From Streptomyces sp. NRRL S-340 (GTDB lineage: Bacteria > Actinomycetota > Actinomycetes > Streptomycetales > Streptomycetaceae), in contig NZ_JOIY01000001.1 of the NCBI RefSeq assembly GCF_000720185.1, positions 62,001 through 126,000 on the forward strand: 64,000 bases of DNA. Direction: 5' to 3'. Shown here in pieces: positions 51,142 to 60,720 of the stretch; the first letter of the stretch is position 1; the number at the start of each line of letters is the position of its first letter. A program made the translations under genes and the position numbers. The notes under the pieces were generated by a model. It was not told the origin of the DNA and did no database searches. It saw nothing but the letters and a program-made list of their open reading frames with translations.

Positions 51142-51200
51142 TCCACGGCCGACTCGGGGGGGGAGGAGTCGGGCCGGGTTAGCACGGTCGCGAACGATCC

Positions 51201-52109
51201 GTGACTTCCATGGTGTACCCGAGAGCCCTCTCAGGCAAACCCACGCGCCGAGCTTACGCCGAATGGGCTGCCCCTATGCTCGACGTCGTGGAAAACCACT
51301 CCTTGCCCCGCACAGCTGCCTTCTTTGATCTGGACAAGACGGTCATTGCGAAGTCGAGCACGCTCACCTTCAGCAAGTCCTTCTACCAAGGCGGGCTGAT
51401 CAACCGCAGGGCGGTGTTGCGGACCGCCTACGCGCAGTTCGTCTTCCTCGCCGGCGGCGCCGACCACGACCAGATGGAGCGCATGCGCGAGTACCTGTCC
51501 GCGCTGTGCCGCGGCTGGAACGTGCGACAGGTCAAGGAGATCGTCGCGGAGACGCTGCACGACCTGATCGACCCGATCATCTACGACGAGGCCGCGTCCC
51601 TGATCGAGGAGCACCACCGGGCCGGACGCGACGTCGTCATCGTCTCCACGTCGGGCGCCGAGGTGGTCGAGCCGATCGGCGAACTGCTGGGTGCGGACCG
51701 GGTCGTGGCCACCCGGATGGTGGTGGGCGAGGACGGCTGCTTCACCGGCGAGGTGGAGTACTACGCCTACGGACCGACGAAGGCGGAGGCGGTCCGCGAA
51801 CTGGCCCGGTCCGAGGGGTACGACCTCGCGCGGTGCTACGCGTACAGCGACTCGGCCACCGATGTGCCGATGCTGGAGTCGGTCGGCAATCCGCACGCCG
51901 TCAACCCCGACCGGGCGCTGCGCCGTGAGGCACTCGCGCGCGGGTGGCCCGTTCTGGACTTCCACCGGCCGGTGCGGCTCAAGCAGCGGCTGCCCGCGTT
52001 CTCCGTGCCGCCGCGCCCGGCCCTGGTCGCGGCGGCGGCCGTGGGAGCGGCGGCGGCCACCGCGGGGCTCGTCTGGTACGCGAGCAGGAGGCGGGGGACG
52101 CTCTCCTGA
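51201..52109 (+). CDS. HAD-IB family phosphatase (morphological differentiation-associated type)
   Basis: HAD-superfamily hydrolase of 302 residues. Motif I is AAFFDLDKTVIAKSS (about 40), motif II IVSTSG, and motif III/IV is YSDSATDVPMLESVG (about 215). The C-terminus has one membrane helix (PALVAAAAVGAAAATAGLVWYASRRR), giving a tail anchor. It resembles a Streptomyces family annotated as linked to morphological differentiation; the substrate is probably a phosphate monoester. The start is uncertain: GTG 51201, ATG 51210 and ATG 51276 are all in frame and none has a good ribosome site. Confidence 0.88.
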   Translation: MTSMVYPRALSGKPTRRAYAEWAAPMLDVVENHSLPRTAAFFDLDKTVIAKSSTLTFSKSFYQGGLINRRAVLRTAYAQFVFLAGGADHDQMERMREYLSALCRGWNVRQVKEIVAETLHDLIDPIIYDEAASLIEEHHRAGRDVVIVSTSGAEVVEPIGELLGADRVVATRMVVGEDGCFTGEVEYYAYGPTKAEAVRELARSEGYDLARCYAYSDSATDVPMLESVGNPHAVNPDRALRREALARGWPVLDFHRPVRLKQRLPAFSVPPRPALVAAAAVGAAAATAGLVWYASRRRGTLS

Positions 52110-52588
52110 GCCCTCGGGCCGGCCGGGAGTGCCTTCCGGGCGTCGCCGCCGTCCGGTTGAGTCCTGTTTGAACCTAAAAGTAAAGAAGTGCGGGCGGGGG
52201 TTCCACTTGTCACCCCTGTGCAGTACAAAGGACTCAACGGCCCGCGAGACCAGAGGACATCCGCAAGGATCACCTTTACAACGCATTCGGCCCCACGGAC
52301 CGAGCATGAACACCGGGCACCCACGCGACGTCGACCCGTCGATTACGGGCCAGCCGCACCAGGTGACGGGCAAAGACCCCGACCTGATGGGCGACATATC
52401 GAGGACGCCTGGTAACTCGGTGCTCATGCCAGCGGCGGTACGAGAACTCGTACCGCCGCATTCCTGTGACCGGCCGGCACCGGACCGGACCGCCGCACCC
52501 CTCTCCGGCCGCCCTCCGAGGACTCCCTTCCCAGGCGCCGTCCTTCTCGGGCCGCCCTCCCGGGCCGTCCTTCCCGGACCCGTCCTTC
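52110..52588. other. structured intergenic region, possible non-coding RNA
   Basis: This 479-base region holds an A-rich island (AACCTAAAAGTAAAG near 52171), inverted 9-mers GTTGAGTCC (52156-52164) and GGACTCAAC (52230-52238), and a 13-bp hairpin (52432-52444 with 52447-52459). A frame from ATG 52305 is open but runs through the hairpin and shows lower GC3 than real genes. A leader, riboregulator or small RNA is possible. Confidence 0.45.
52432..52459. terminator. 13-bp near-perfect hairpin
   Basis: GCGGCGGTACGAG (52432-52444) pairs with CTCGTACCGCCGC (52447-52459), followed by ATTCCTGT. It may end a short transcript from the A-rich island upstream or terminate the minus-strand Fic-like gene, whose stop is 130 bases away. 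Confidence 0.6.
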
Positions 52589-53452
52589 TCAGGCCGCCCC
52601 GCGCTGCAGCGCCTCGCACACCGCCGTGGACTCCCGCGCCCCCAGCCCGACCGCCTCGGCGCAGTGGCGGATCCAGGCCGCCATGCCTTCAGGGGTGCCG
52701 GAGACGTACCCGTCGAGGGCCGCCAGGTAGGCCGCTCTGCCCAGTTCGGCGTGCCCCACCTCCGCGGGGCAGACCGACTTGGGGTCCAGACCGCTGCCCA
52801 CCAGGACGATGCGTTCGGCGGTCCGCGCGATCAGACCGTTGTGCGAGACGAAGGGGCGCAGGGCGAGGAGTTCGCCGTGCACCACGGCCGCCGTCACCAG
52901 GGCGGGCGCGGTACCGCCGGCGATGATCAGCTCCGACAGCCCCTCCAGGCGCCCGGACACCTCGGCCGCGCCCGGCAGCGGCAGCTCGACGAGCGGCTCG
53001 TCGACCCGCTCCCCCTCCTGGCGCGGTCTGCCGACGGTGTCCTCCTGGCCGGCCGCGGCCACCAGGTGCAGCCTGGCCAGTACCCGCAGCGGGGACTGCC
53101 GCCAGATGGAGAGCAACTGGCCGGCCTCGGCCGACAGCCGCAGTGCCGCGCCGAGCACGCGCGCCTCGTCGTCACCGCTGAAGTCGGTCCGCCGGCGCAC
53201 CTCCTCCAGGGCCCAGTCGGCCCCGGACAGCGCCGCGGAGCCGCGCGCGCCTCGCAGCGCCGCCTCGGCAGTGATCGCATTGCTGCGCCGCCGCATGATC
53301 CGGTGCCCGTAGACCCGGTCCACGGCCTTGCGCACGGACTCCACGGACTCGGCCACACCGGGCAGCACCGCGAGGGCGGCGAGGGGGTCCTCCCGCCTCG
53401 AGCCCGCCCGGGCACCCGGGGAAGGATCGGCTGTCGCGCCTGACGTACTCAT
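52589..53452 (-). CDS. Fic/DOC-like protein with degenerate active site
   Basis: The protein has 287 residues. The helical core and LHLVAAAG...VTAAVVHGELLALRPFVSHNGLIARTAERIVL suggest a Fic fold, but the signature HPFxxGNGRxxR reads RPFVSHNGLIAR: the catalytic His, one Gly and an Arg are replaced. AMP-transfer activity is therefore doubtful. In some annotations this family is called oxidoreductase, which the sequence does not support. ATG 53452 has AGGG nine bases upstream. It is divergent from a MinD/CooC-like ATPase gene, with 100 bases between starts. Confidence 0.75.
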   Translation of the reverse strand: MSTSGATADPSPGARAGSRREDPLAALAVLPGVAESVESVRKAVDRVYGHRIMRRRSNAITAEAALRGARGSAALSGADWALEEVRRRTDFSGDDEARVLGAALRLSAEAGQLLSIWRQSPLRVLARLHLVAAAGQEDTVGRPRQEGERVDEPLVELPLPGAAEVSGRLEGLSELIIAGGTAPALVTAAVVHGELLALRPFVSHNGLIARTAERIVLVGSGLDPKSVCPAEVGHAELGRAAYLAALDGYVSGTPEGMAAWIRHCAEAVGLGARESTAVCEALQRGAA

Positions 53453-53552
53453 GAGTACGACCCTACGCACCCCGGCGGCCACTTCCCCGAAGGAGTGGTC
53501 TTCTTCACGGAGGCTGCCACGTACAGCTATCGCCGCACTACGCTTCGTGAAC

Positions 53553-54533
53553 ATGAAAATTGCTTTCGTCGGGAAGGGCGGCAGCGGCAAGACCACGCTG
53601 TCGTCCCTCTTCATCCGCCATCTCGCGGCGACCGGGGCGCCCGTCGTCGCGGTCGACGCCGATATCAACCAGCACCTGGGGGCCGCCCTCGGCATGGAGG
53701 AGGCCCGCGCGGCAGAGCTGCCGGCGATGGGCGACCGGCTGCCCCTGATCAAGGACTACCTGCGCGGCAGCAACCCCCGCATCGCCTCCGCCGAGACGAT
53801 GATCAAGACGACACCGCCGGGCGAGGGGTCGCGGCTGCTGCGCGTGGCCGAGAACAACCCGGTCTACGACGCCTGTGCGCGTCCGGTGGATCTCGACGGC
53901 GGCAGCGTCCGCCTGATGGTCACCGGCCCCTTCACGGACGCCGACCTGGGGGTGGCCTGCTACCACTCCAAGACGGGCGCGGTGGAGCTGTACCTGAACC
54001 ACCTGGTGGACGGCCGCGACGAGTACGTGGTGGTGGACATGACGGCGGGTTCGGACTCCTTCGCCTCCGGCATGTTCACCCGCTTCGACATCACGTTCCT
54101 CGTCGCCGAACCGACCCGCAAGGGGGTCTCCGTCTACCGCCAGTACAAGGAGTACGCCCGCGACTACGGCGTCGTCCTGCGGGTCGTCGGCAACAAGGTG
54201 CAGGGACCGGACGACCTCGACTTCCTGCGCGCCGAGGTCGGGGACGACCTGATCGTGACGGTCGGGCACTCCGACTGGGTGCGCGCCATGGAGAAGGGCC
54301 GGCCGCCCCGGTTCGGCCTCCTGGAGGACGCCAACCGCCGCGCCCTGCGCACCCTCCAGGTGGCCGCCGACGCCACGTACGAACTGCGCGACTGGGAGCG
54401 CTACACCCAGCAGATGGCGCACTTCCACCTGAAGAACGCCGCCTCCTGGGGCAACGAGCGCACCGGGGCCGACCTGGCGGCGCAGGTCGACCCCGGCTTC
54501 GTGCTGGGCGAGGGCGTCACGGCCTCCGCCTGA
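53553..54533 (+). CDS. MinD/CooC-like P-loop ATPase
   Basis: The protein has 326 residues. MKIAFVGKGGSGKTTLSSLF is an intact deviant Walker A (KGGSGKT). VVAVDADINQHLGAALG and VVVDMTAGSDSFASGMF (Walker B region) follow, then VAEPTRKGVSVYRQYKEY, as in SIMIBI ATPases such as CooC and ParA. No partner metalloenzyme or parB is nearby. The ATG at 53553 has no ribosome site; a -10-like TACGCT at 53539-53544 would start transcription near 53551, so it may be leaderless. GTG 53547 is in frame. Confidence 0.85.
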   Translation: MKIAFVGKGGSGKTTLSSLFIRHLAATGAPVVAVDADINQHLGAALGMEEARAAELPAMGDRLPLIKDYLRGSNPRIASAETMIKTTPPGEGSRLLRVAENNPVYDACARPVDLDGGSVRLMVTGPFTDADLGVACYHSKTGAVELYLNHLVDGRDEYVVVDMTAGSDSFASGMFTRFDITFLVAEPTRKGVSVYRQYKEYARDYGVVLRVVGNKVQGPDDLDFLRAEVGDDLIVTVGHSDWVRAMEKGRPPRFGLLEDANRRALRTLQVAADATYELRDWERYTQQMAHFHLKNAASWGNERTGADLAAQVDPGFVLGEGVTASA

Positions 54534-54539
54534 CGACCG

Positions 54540-55817
54540 CTACGGCTTGGGCGCCCCGGGCACTCCCTTGGGCGCCGGGGCCGGGCGGCCGGACAGGAAG
54601 GACGCCCAGCCCTGCTTGGGGGCTTCGCCGACCTCCAGTCCTCGGAGCTTGGCGAGGGTCTGCGGGTCCTGGGCGTCCAGCCAGTCGGCCAGCTCGTGGA
54701 AGGAGACGCAGCGCACCTCCGGCTTGTTGCACACCTCCTTCACGACCTCCTCGACGGCACGCATGTACGTGCCGCCGTTCCACGACTCGAAGTGGTTGCC
54801 GATGACCAGCGGCGCGCGGTTGCCGTCGTAGGCCCGGTAGAAGCCCTTGAGCAGGCCGTCGCGCATCTGGTCGCCCCAGTAGCCGAACTTGTCGGGGTCG
54901 CCCTGGGTCTGGGTGCCCGACTGGTTGACCATGAAGTTGTAGTCCATGGTCAGCTGCTCGAAGGTGTGTCCGGGGAAGGGCACCAGCTGCATCGACAGGT
55001 CCCACAGACCGCTGCGCTTCTTCGGCCACACCTGGTTGTTGACGCCGCTGCTGTCGTAGCGGAAGCCCATCTGGCTCGCCGCCTTCATGAAGTTCTTCTG
55101 GCCCTCCAGACACGGCGTGCGGGCGCCGATCAGCTCCTTGTCGTAGTCGAAGGGCAGGGCGGCGGAGTTCTTCAGGCCGCTGGTGGTCTTCCAGGTCTTC
55201 ACGAACTGCTTGGCCTGGTCGATCTCGCTCTTCCACTCGTCGACCGACCACTGGCCGACCCCGCCGTCGGGGCCGCAGAAGTGGCCGTTGAAGTGGGTGC
55301 CGATCTCGTTGCCCTCCAGCCACGCCAGGCGTACCTGCTGCGCGGTGTCGGCGATGCCCTGCTCGTCGTTGAAGCCGATGTCCGAACTGCCCTGTGCGTG
55401 CTGCGGCGGCCGGTACAGGTCCCGCTTCTCCTTCGGCAGCATGTACACACCGCTGAGGAAGAACGTCATGTGCGCGTTGTTCTCCTTGGCCACCTCGCGG
55501 AAGTGCGAGAACAGCTTCTGGCTGTCCTCGCCCGCGCCGTCCCAGGAGAACACGACGAACTGCGGGGGCTTCTCACCCGCCTTCAGCCTCTGGGGCCTGG
55601 GCAGGCGGGGCTGGGCTCCGGTGTACGAGGTCGACCCGTCGCCGATCAGACGGACGACGCTGCCGGGCGCCTGCGCGGCCTTCGGCGCACCGGGTGCGCC
55701 GTGCGCGCCGTGCGCGCCGTGCTCGGGCGCGTCGGTGCCGCTCGCACAACCGGCGAGCGACGAGGCACAGGCCACGGCGGCGACGACGCTCGCGGCGATC
55801 CTCTGGTTGGCGGCCAT
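54540..55817 (-). CDS. polysaccharide deacetylase-like lipoprotein
   Basis: Secreted lipoprotein of 425 residues. The signal peptide ends at lipobox SLAGC (Cys about 24), followed by a His/Gly/Ala/Pro linker with GAHGAHGAPGAP repeats. The catalytic region resembles NodB-type carbohydrate esterase 4: VVFSWDGAGED (about 90), WLEGNEIGTHFNGHFCG (about 175, metal His region), and RTPCLEGQKNF, GFRYDSSG later. The first motif differs from the usual TFDDG. The likely substrate is cell-wall or surface glycan. ATG 55817 has AAGGTGG upstream. It converges with the ATPase gene, with seven bases between stops. Confidence 0.85.
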   Translation of the reverse strand: MAANQRIAASVVAAVACASSLAGCASGTDAPEHGAHGAHGAPGAPKAAQAPGSVVRLIGDGSTSYTGAQPRLPRPQRLKAGEKPPQFVVFSWDGAGEDSQKLFSHFREVAKENNAHMTFFLSGVYMLPKEKRDLYRPPQHAQGSSDIGFNDEQGIADTAQQVRLAWLEGNEIGTHFNGHFCGPDGGVGQWSVDEWKSEIDQAKQFVKTWKTTSGLKNSAALPFDYDKELIGARTPCLEGQKNFMKAASQMGFRYDSSGVNNQVWPKKRSGLWDLSMQLVPFPGHTFEQLTMDYNFMVNQSGTQTQGDPDKFGYWGDQMRDGLLKGFYRAYDGNRAPLVIGNHFESWNGGTYMRAVEEVVKEVCNKPEVRCVSFHELADWLDAQDPQTLAKLRGLEVGEAPKQGWASFLSGRPAPAPKGVPGAPKP

Positions 55818-56077
55818 GTTCCGCCCACCTTCTTCCTTCTCTCGTCCAACGCCGAGACGGCGTGTGCTGGTGCTGTGCCGGCCGTGCCGACAGCGCCGTC
55901 AAGGTCGCACGAAAGCGAGAAGGAATTAGTACGACAAGCCGATGAAAAGACCACTTCACCCTTCAAGGTGATTCAATGGCCCATTTGCGCAGAATATCCA
56001 TGCTTGAACTTTACGTTGCATTACCTTTGCTTTACTCAGCGTTGTATTTCGCGCCTCCCGTCACAAGGAGCAGAGAC

Positions 56078-58459
56078 ATGTCAGCCTGCGTGCCCACCCA
56101 CCCCGACTCCGCGCGCACCGAGCGCTCCCATCCACCCCACAGTCCGCCGCCGCCCAGGCGCCGCCTCCACATCGCGGGTGCCGATCTCTCCGCCGCCGTC
56201 GCGGTCTTCCTGATCGCGCTGCCGCTCTCCCTCGGGATCGCCCTCGCCACCGGCGCCCCGCTCCAGGCGGGGCTCGTGGCCGCGGCCGTGGGCGGGCTGG
56301 TCGCCGGACGCCTGGGCGGCTCCCCGCTGCAGGTCAGCGGGCCCGCCGCCGGGCTCACCGTCGTCACCGCCGACCTCATCCACCGCTACGGCTGGCGGAC
56401 GACGTGCGCCATCACCGTCCTCGCCGGGCTCGCCCAACTCGCCCTCGGCTGCCTGCGGGTGGCCCGCGGCGCCCTCGCCGTCAGCCCCGCCGTCGTGCAC
56501 GGCATGCTCGCCGGCATCGGCATCACCATCGCCGTGGCCCAGCTGCACATCGTCCTGGGCGGCAGCCCCCAGAGTTCCGTGCTCGCGAACCTGCTCGCGC
56601 TGCCCTCCCAGCTGGCCGCACCGGATCCCGCCGCGCTCGCCGCGGGCGCGCTGACCCTCGCCCTGCTGCTGTCCTGGCCCCGGCTCCCCGGCCGGGCGGG
56701 CCGCCTGCTGCGCACGGTGCCCGCCGCGCTCGTGGCCGTCGCCGGGGCCACCGCGACCGTGTGCCTCACCGGCCTGGCCCTGCCCCGGGTCGACCTGCCG
56801 TCCTGGCGCAGCCACGCCCTGGCCGGGCTGCCCGAGGGCCCGGCCCTCGGCCTCGCCGCCGCGGTCCTCAGCACGACGCTGGTGTGCAGCGTTCAGTCGC
56901 TGCTCGGCGCCGTCGCCGTGGACAAGCTGGTGGCCGGCCGCCCGGGTCCGGCCGGCCGCCCCGCCCGCTGCGACCTCGACCGGGAACTGCTGGGCCAGGG
57001 CGCCGCCAACGTCGTCTCCGGGGCGCTCGGCGGCCTTCCGGTGGCGGGGGTGGCCGTGCGGAGTTCGGCGAATGTCCGCGCGGGCGCCGTGAGCCGGAAC
57101 TCCACGATGCTGCACGGCGTTCTCGTAGTGATCGCCGCGCTCTGGATGGTCCCGGTCCTGGAGTTCATCCCGCTCGCCTCACTCGCCGCCCTGGTGATGG
57201 CCGTCGGCATCCAGATGGTCTCCGTGCACCACATCCGTACGGTGACGCGCCACCGGGAGGTGCCGGTGTACGCCGTCACCACCCTCGGCGTGGTGACTCT
57301 CGGCGTCCTGCAGGGGGTGGCGCTCGGAGTCGCCGTGGCCGTCGCCCTCGCCCTGCACCGCCTCACCCGCACCCGTATCACCCACGCCGAGCAGAAGGGA
57401 GTCCATCACGTCCGCGTGCGAGGGCAGTTGACGTTCCTCGCGGTGCCCCGGCTCAGCCGGACCCTGCATCTGGTCCCCCACGGAGCGGACGTCACCGTCG
57501 AGTGGGACGGCTCCTTCATGGACCACGCGGCCTACGAGTCGCTGCGGGACTGGCAGCGCACGCACACCGCGCAGGGCGGCTCCGTCCGGCTCACCGGCCG
57601 CCGCAGCGCGGTCCGCGGCGCCGGGCCGGCCGGTGCGGCACCTCCGCCCGGCCCGAGCGGGGAGCAGGCCGCCCGGCTCCTGATCACCTGCGCCGACTCC
57701 CGCCCCTCCCCGGCCGTGCTGACCGCGGGCGGCCCCGGTGACCTCTTCGTCGTGCGGAACGTGGGCAACCTCGTCCCGCTTCCCGGGCAGGAGCGCGGGG
57801 ACGATTCGGTGGCCGCCGGGATCGAGTACGCGGTGGACGTGCTCGGGGTCCGCTCCATCACGGTGTGCGGCCACTCGGGATGCGGCGCCATGCAGGCCCT
57901 CCTCGACTCCGGCGCGGGGCCCCGATCCGGCCCGGACGCCACATCCAGCCCCGGCTCGGTCCACCGGTCCGCCCCGGACGCCGGCCCCGGCTCGGGCCCC
58001 GGCCCCGGCCCTCGCCCCGGCTTCGGGGACGGCAGCACGCCCCTTGGACGGTGGCTGCGGCACGGGGCCCCCAGCCTGGAGCGGATGGCCGGCGAGGGCG
58101 GCACCGGTGGCGGCCCTTCGCTGGACGGCCGGAGACCTGCGGACCCGGTCGAACTGCTGTGCCTCACCAACATCGTCCAGCAACTGGAGCACCTGCGCGC
58201 CCACGACGCGGTGGCCCGGGCCCTGCGCGACGGCACGCTGGAGCTGCACGGCCTGTACGTCCACGCGGCCGAGGCGCAGACGTACCTGCTCACCGTCACC
58301 GCCGGGGACGGGACCGGCGGCGAGGTGTTCCTCCCCGCGGGGACAGCGACACCGCGGCCGGCCACAGCGGCGGAAGAGATTTCCGAGGCAGAACAGACAG
58401 AAGACACAAGAGGGGCAGAAGGGGCGGCACCGGCGAAGGGCCTGTCCAGCGGGGGGTGA
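56078..58459 (+). CDS. SulP family anion transporter fused to beta-carbonic anhydrase
   Basis: The protein has 793 residues. Residues about 28-440 are the SulP membrane domain (ADLSAAVAVFLIALPLSLGIALATG, then ten or more helices). A short STAS-like linker (about 455-515) leads to a beta-carbonic anhydrase: CADSRPSP (about 537) and HSGCGAM (about 598) carry the zinc ligands Cys-Asp-His-Cys. A Gly/Pro/Ser-rich insert (about 608-650) interrupts the anhydrase. The fusion suggests bicarbonate transport coupled to CO2 hydration. ATG 56078 has AAGGAG seven bases upstream. Confidence 0.93.
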   Translation: MSACVPTHPDSARTERSHPPHSPPPPRRRLHIAGADLSAAVAVFLIALPLSLGIALATGAPLQAGLVAAAVGGLVAGRLGGSPLQVSGPAAGLTVVTADLIHRYGWRTTCAITVLAGLAQLALGCLRVARGALAVSPAVVHGMLAGIGITIAVAQLHIVLGGSPQSSVLANLLALPSQLAAPDPAALAAGALTLALLLSWPRLPGRAGRLLRTVPAALVAVAGATATVCLTGLALPRVDLPSWRSHALAGLPEGPALGLAAAVLSTTLVCSVQSLLGAVAVDKLVAGRPGPAGRPARCDLDRELLGQGAANVVSGALGGLPVAGVAVRSSANVRAGAVSRNSTMLHGVLVVIAALWMVPVLEFIPLASLAALVMAVGIQMVSVHHIRTVTRHREVPVYAVTTLGVVTLGVLQGVALGVAVAVALALHRLTRTRITHAEQKGVHHVRVRGQLTFLAVPRLSRTLHLVPHGADVTVEWDGSFMDHAAYESLRDWQRTHTAQGGSVRLTGRRSAVRGAGPAGAAPPPGPSGEQAARLLITCADSRPSPAVLTAGGPGDLFVVRNVGNLVPLPGQERGDDSVAAGIEYAVDVLGVRSITVCGHSGCGAMQALLDSGAGPRSGPDATSSPGSVHRSAPDAGPGSGPGPGPRPGFGDGSTPLGRWLRHGAPSLERMAGEGGTGGGPSLDGRRPADPVELLCLTNIVQQLEHLRAHDAVARALRDGTLELHGLYVHAAEAQTYLLTVTAGDGTGGEVFLPAGTATPRPATAAEEISEAEQTEDTRGAEGAAPAKGLSSGG

Positions 58460-58489
58460 CCGAGCGGCCGGCGACACGCATGCCCCCCG

Positions 58490-58520
58490 GCATGGCCCCC
58501 TCCGCTTCCGGGGGCCATGC
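58490..58520 (+). terminator. hairpin after the SulP-carbonic anhydrase gene
   Basis: GCATGGCCCCC (58490-58500) pairs with GGGGGCCATGC (58510-58520) over nine bases, 31 bases after the stop. Confidence 0.75.
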
Positions 58521-58676
58521 TGAACACGGACGGCAACCCGCCGTCCGGGCGCCGGAGCTGCGCAAGCACTCCGCAACAGGTCTAAACCAATTGCCCGTCG
58601 GCCCTTGTCATCCGGCCCCCGGGTCTGATGAGCTGTGGCCTGGGACACAACGGACACCCTGGGAAAGGGAGATGTC

Positions 58677-60632
58677 GTGAGCAACGAAAGCCTGGCCAAC
58701 CTTCTGAAGGAGGAGCGACGCTTCGCGCCGCCCGCTGACCTGGCCGCGAACGCCAACGTCACGGCCGAGGCGTACGAACAGGCCAAGGCTGACAGGCTCG
58801 GCTTCTGGGCCGAGCAGGCCCGCCGGCTGACCTGGGCCAAGGAGCCGACCGAGACCCTGGACTGGTCGAACCCGCCGTTCGCCAAGTGGTTCAAGGACGG
58901 CACGCTCAACGTGGCGTACAACTGCGTGGACCGGCATGTCGAGGCCGGACACGGGGACCGCGTCGCGATCCACTTCGAGGGCGAGCCCGGCGACAGCCGC
59001 GCCATCACCTACGCCGAACTCAAGGACGAGGTGTCCAGGGCGGCGAACGCGCTGCTCGAACTGGGGGTCCAGAAGGGCGACCGGGTCGCGATCTACATGC
59101 CGATGATCCCGGAGACCGCCGTCGCGATGCTGGCCTGCGCCCGCATCGGTGCGGCGCACTCCGTCGTCTTCGGCGGTTTCTCCTCGGACGCGCTCGCCAC
59201 CCGGATCCAGGACGCCGACGCCAAGGTCGTGATCACGGCCGACGGCGGCTACCGCCGCGGCAAGCCGTCCGCGCTCAAGCCGGCCGTCGACGAGGCGGTC
59301 GGGCGCGTGGACAGCGTCCGCAACGTGCTCGTGGTCCGCCGCACCGGCCAGGAGGTCGCCTGGGACGACAGCCGCGACCTGTGGTGGCACGAGACGGTCG
59401 GCCGGCAGTCCGCCGAGCACACCCCGGAGGCGTTCGAGGCCGAGCACCCGCTGTTCATCCTCTACACCTCGGGCACCACCGGGAAGCCGAAGGGCATCCT
59501 GCACACGTCCGGCGGTTACCTCACGCAGGTCGCGTACACGCACTGGGCCGTCTTCGACCTGAAGCCGGAGACGGACGTGTACTGGTGCACCGCCGACGTC
59601 GGCTGGGTCACCGGCCACTCGTACATCGTCTACGGACCGCTGGCCAACGGCGGTACGCAGGTCATGTACGAGGGCACGCCCGACACGCCGCACCAGGGCC
59701 GGTTCTGGGAGATCGTGCAGAAGTACGGGGTCACGATCCTGTACACGGCGCCGACCGCGATCCGCACGTTCATGAAGTGGGGCGACGACATCCCCGCGAA
59801 GTTCGACCTGTCCTCCCTGCGGGTGCTCGGCTCGGTCGGCGAGCCGATCAACCCCGAGGCCTGGATCTGGTACCGCAAGAACATCGGCGGCGACCGGACC
59901 CCGGTCGTCGACACCTGGTGGCAGACGGAGACCGGCGGCATCATGATCTCCCCGCTGCCGGGCGTGACCGACGCCAAGCCCGGCTCCGCGCAGCGCCCGC
60001 TGCCCGGCATCAGCGCGACGGTCGTCGACGACGAGGCGAACGAGGTGCCCGACGGCGGCGGTGGCTACCTGGTGCTCACCGAGCCGTGGCCGTCGATGCT
60101 GCGCACCATCTGGGGCGACGACCAGCGCTTCCTCGACACCTACTGGTCCCGCTTCGAGGGCCGCTACTTCGCCGGTGACGGCGCCAAGAAGGACGACGAC
60201 GGCGACATCTGGCTGCTCGGCCGCGTGGACGACGTGATGCTGGTGTCCGGCCACAACATCTCCACCACCGAGGTCGAGTCCGCGCTCGTCTCCCACCCCT
60301 CGGTCGCCGAGGCGGCGGTCGTCGGCGCGGCGGACGAGACGACGGGGCAGGCGATCGTGGCCTTCGTCATCCTGCGCGGGACGGCTGCCGAGAGCGACGA
60401 CCTGGTCAGCGAGCTGCGCAACCACGTGGGCAGCACGCTCGGCCCGATCGCGAAGCCGAAGCGGATCCTGCCGGTGGCCGAGCTGCCGAAGACCCGCTCC
60501 GGCAAGATCATGCGTCGTCTGCTGCGCGACGTGGCGGAGAACCGGCAGCTCGGAGACGTCACGACCCTGACGGACTCCACGGTCATGGACCTCATCCAGA
60601 CCAAGCTCCCGGCGGCGCCCAGCGAGGACTGA
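58677..60632 (+). CDS. acsA: acetyl-CoA synthetase
   Basis: AMP-forming acetate-CoA ligase of 651 residues; makes acetyl-CoA and PPi from acetate. Core motifs: [14 protein letters not shown] (about 263), WWQTETGG (about 418), [23 protein letters not shown] (hinge, about 518), and the acetylatable catalytic Lys in [11 protein letters not shown] (about 607). GTG 58677 has AAAGGGAG five bases upstream; an upstream in-frame ATG region lacks coding bias. The PPi it releases is a substrate for the two pyrophosphatases encoded in this window. Confidence 0.97.
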   Translation: MSNESLANLLKEERRFAPPADLAANANVTAEAYEQAKADRLGFWAEQARRLTWAKEPTETLDWSNPPFAKWFKDGTLNVAYNCVDRHVEAGHGDRVAIHFEGEPGDSRAITYAELKDEVSRAANALLELGVQKGDRVAIYMPMIPETAVAMLACARIGAAHSVVFGGFSSDALATRIQDADAKVVITADGGYRRGKPSALKPAVDEAVGRVDSVRNVLVVRRTGQEVAWDDSRDLWWHETVGRQSAEHTPEAFEAEHPLFILYTSGTTGKPKGILHTSGGYLTQVAYTHWAVFDLKPETDVYWCTADVGWVTGHSYIVYGPLANGGTQVMYEGTPDTPHQGRFWEIVQKYGVTILYTAPTAIRTFMKWGDDIPAKFDLSSLRVLGSVGEPINPEAWIWYRKNIGGDRTPVVDTWWQTETGGIMISPLPGVTDAKPGSAQRPLPGISATVVDDEANEVPDGGGGYLVLTEPWPSMLRTIWGDDQRFLDTYWSRFEGRYFAGDGAKKDDDGDIWLLGRVDDVMLVSGHNISTTEVESALVSHPSVAEAAVVGAADETTGQAIVAFVILRGTAAESDDLVSELRNHVGSTLGPIAKPKRILPVAELPKTRSGKIMRRLLRDVAENRQLGDVTTLTDSTVMDLIQTKLPAAPSED

Positions 60633-60673
60633 CGCGAGGACCGGCTCGGGGCCGGTTCCAGGACTGGGAAGAG

Positions 60674-60720
60674 CGCGAGAGGGCACCCGGCGCGAGCGAC
60701 GCCGGGCGCCCTCTCGCGCG
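60674..60720 (+). terminator. long hairpin after acsA
   Basis: GCGCGAGAGGGC (60674-60685) pairs with GCCCTCTCGCGC (60709-60720), and inside it CCCGGCG (60687-60693) pairs with CGCCGGG (60701-60707). One A/C mismatch separates the two stems. It lies 41 bases after the acsA stop. Confidence 0.85.

Larger units (their letters stand above)
50685..51200. other. divergent spacer upstream of the tad operon and HAD gene
   Basis: This 516-base region carries the tad promoter side (direct repeat at 50786-50824, palindrome CCCATATGGG near 50767-50776), an AT-richer stretch around 50870-51000, and a strong hairpin at 51107-51141. No gene is supported. Confidence 0.65.

Noticed and set aside
51231..52619. 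462-codon minus-strand frame opposite the HAD gene
   Set aside because: No ribosome site, no family, and it opposes a clear HAD hydrolase.
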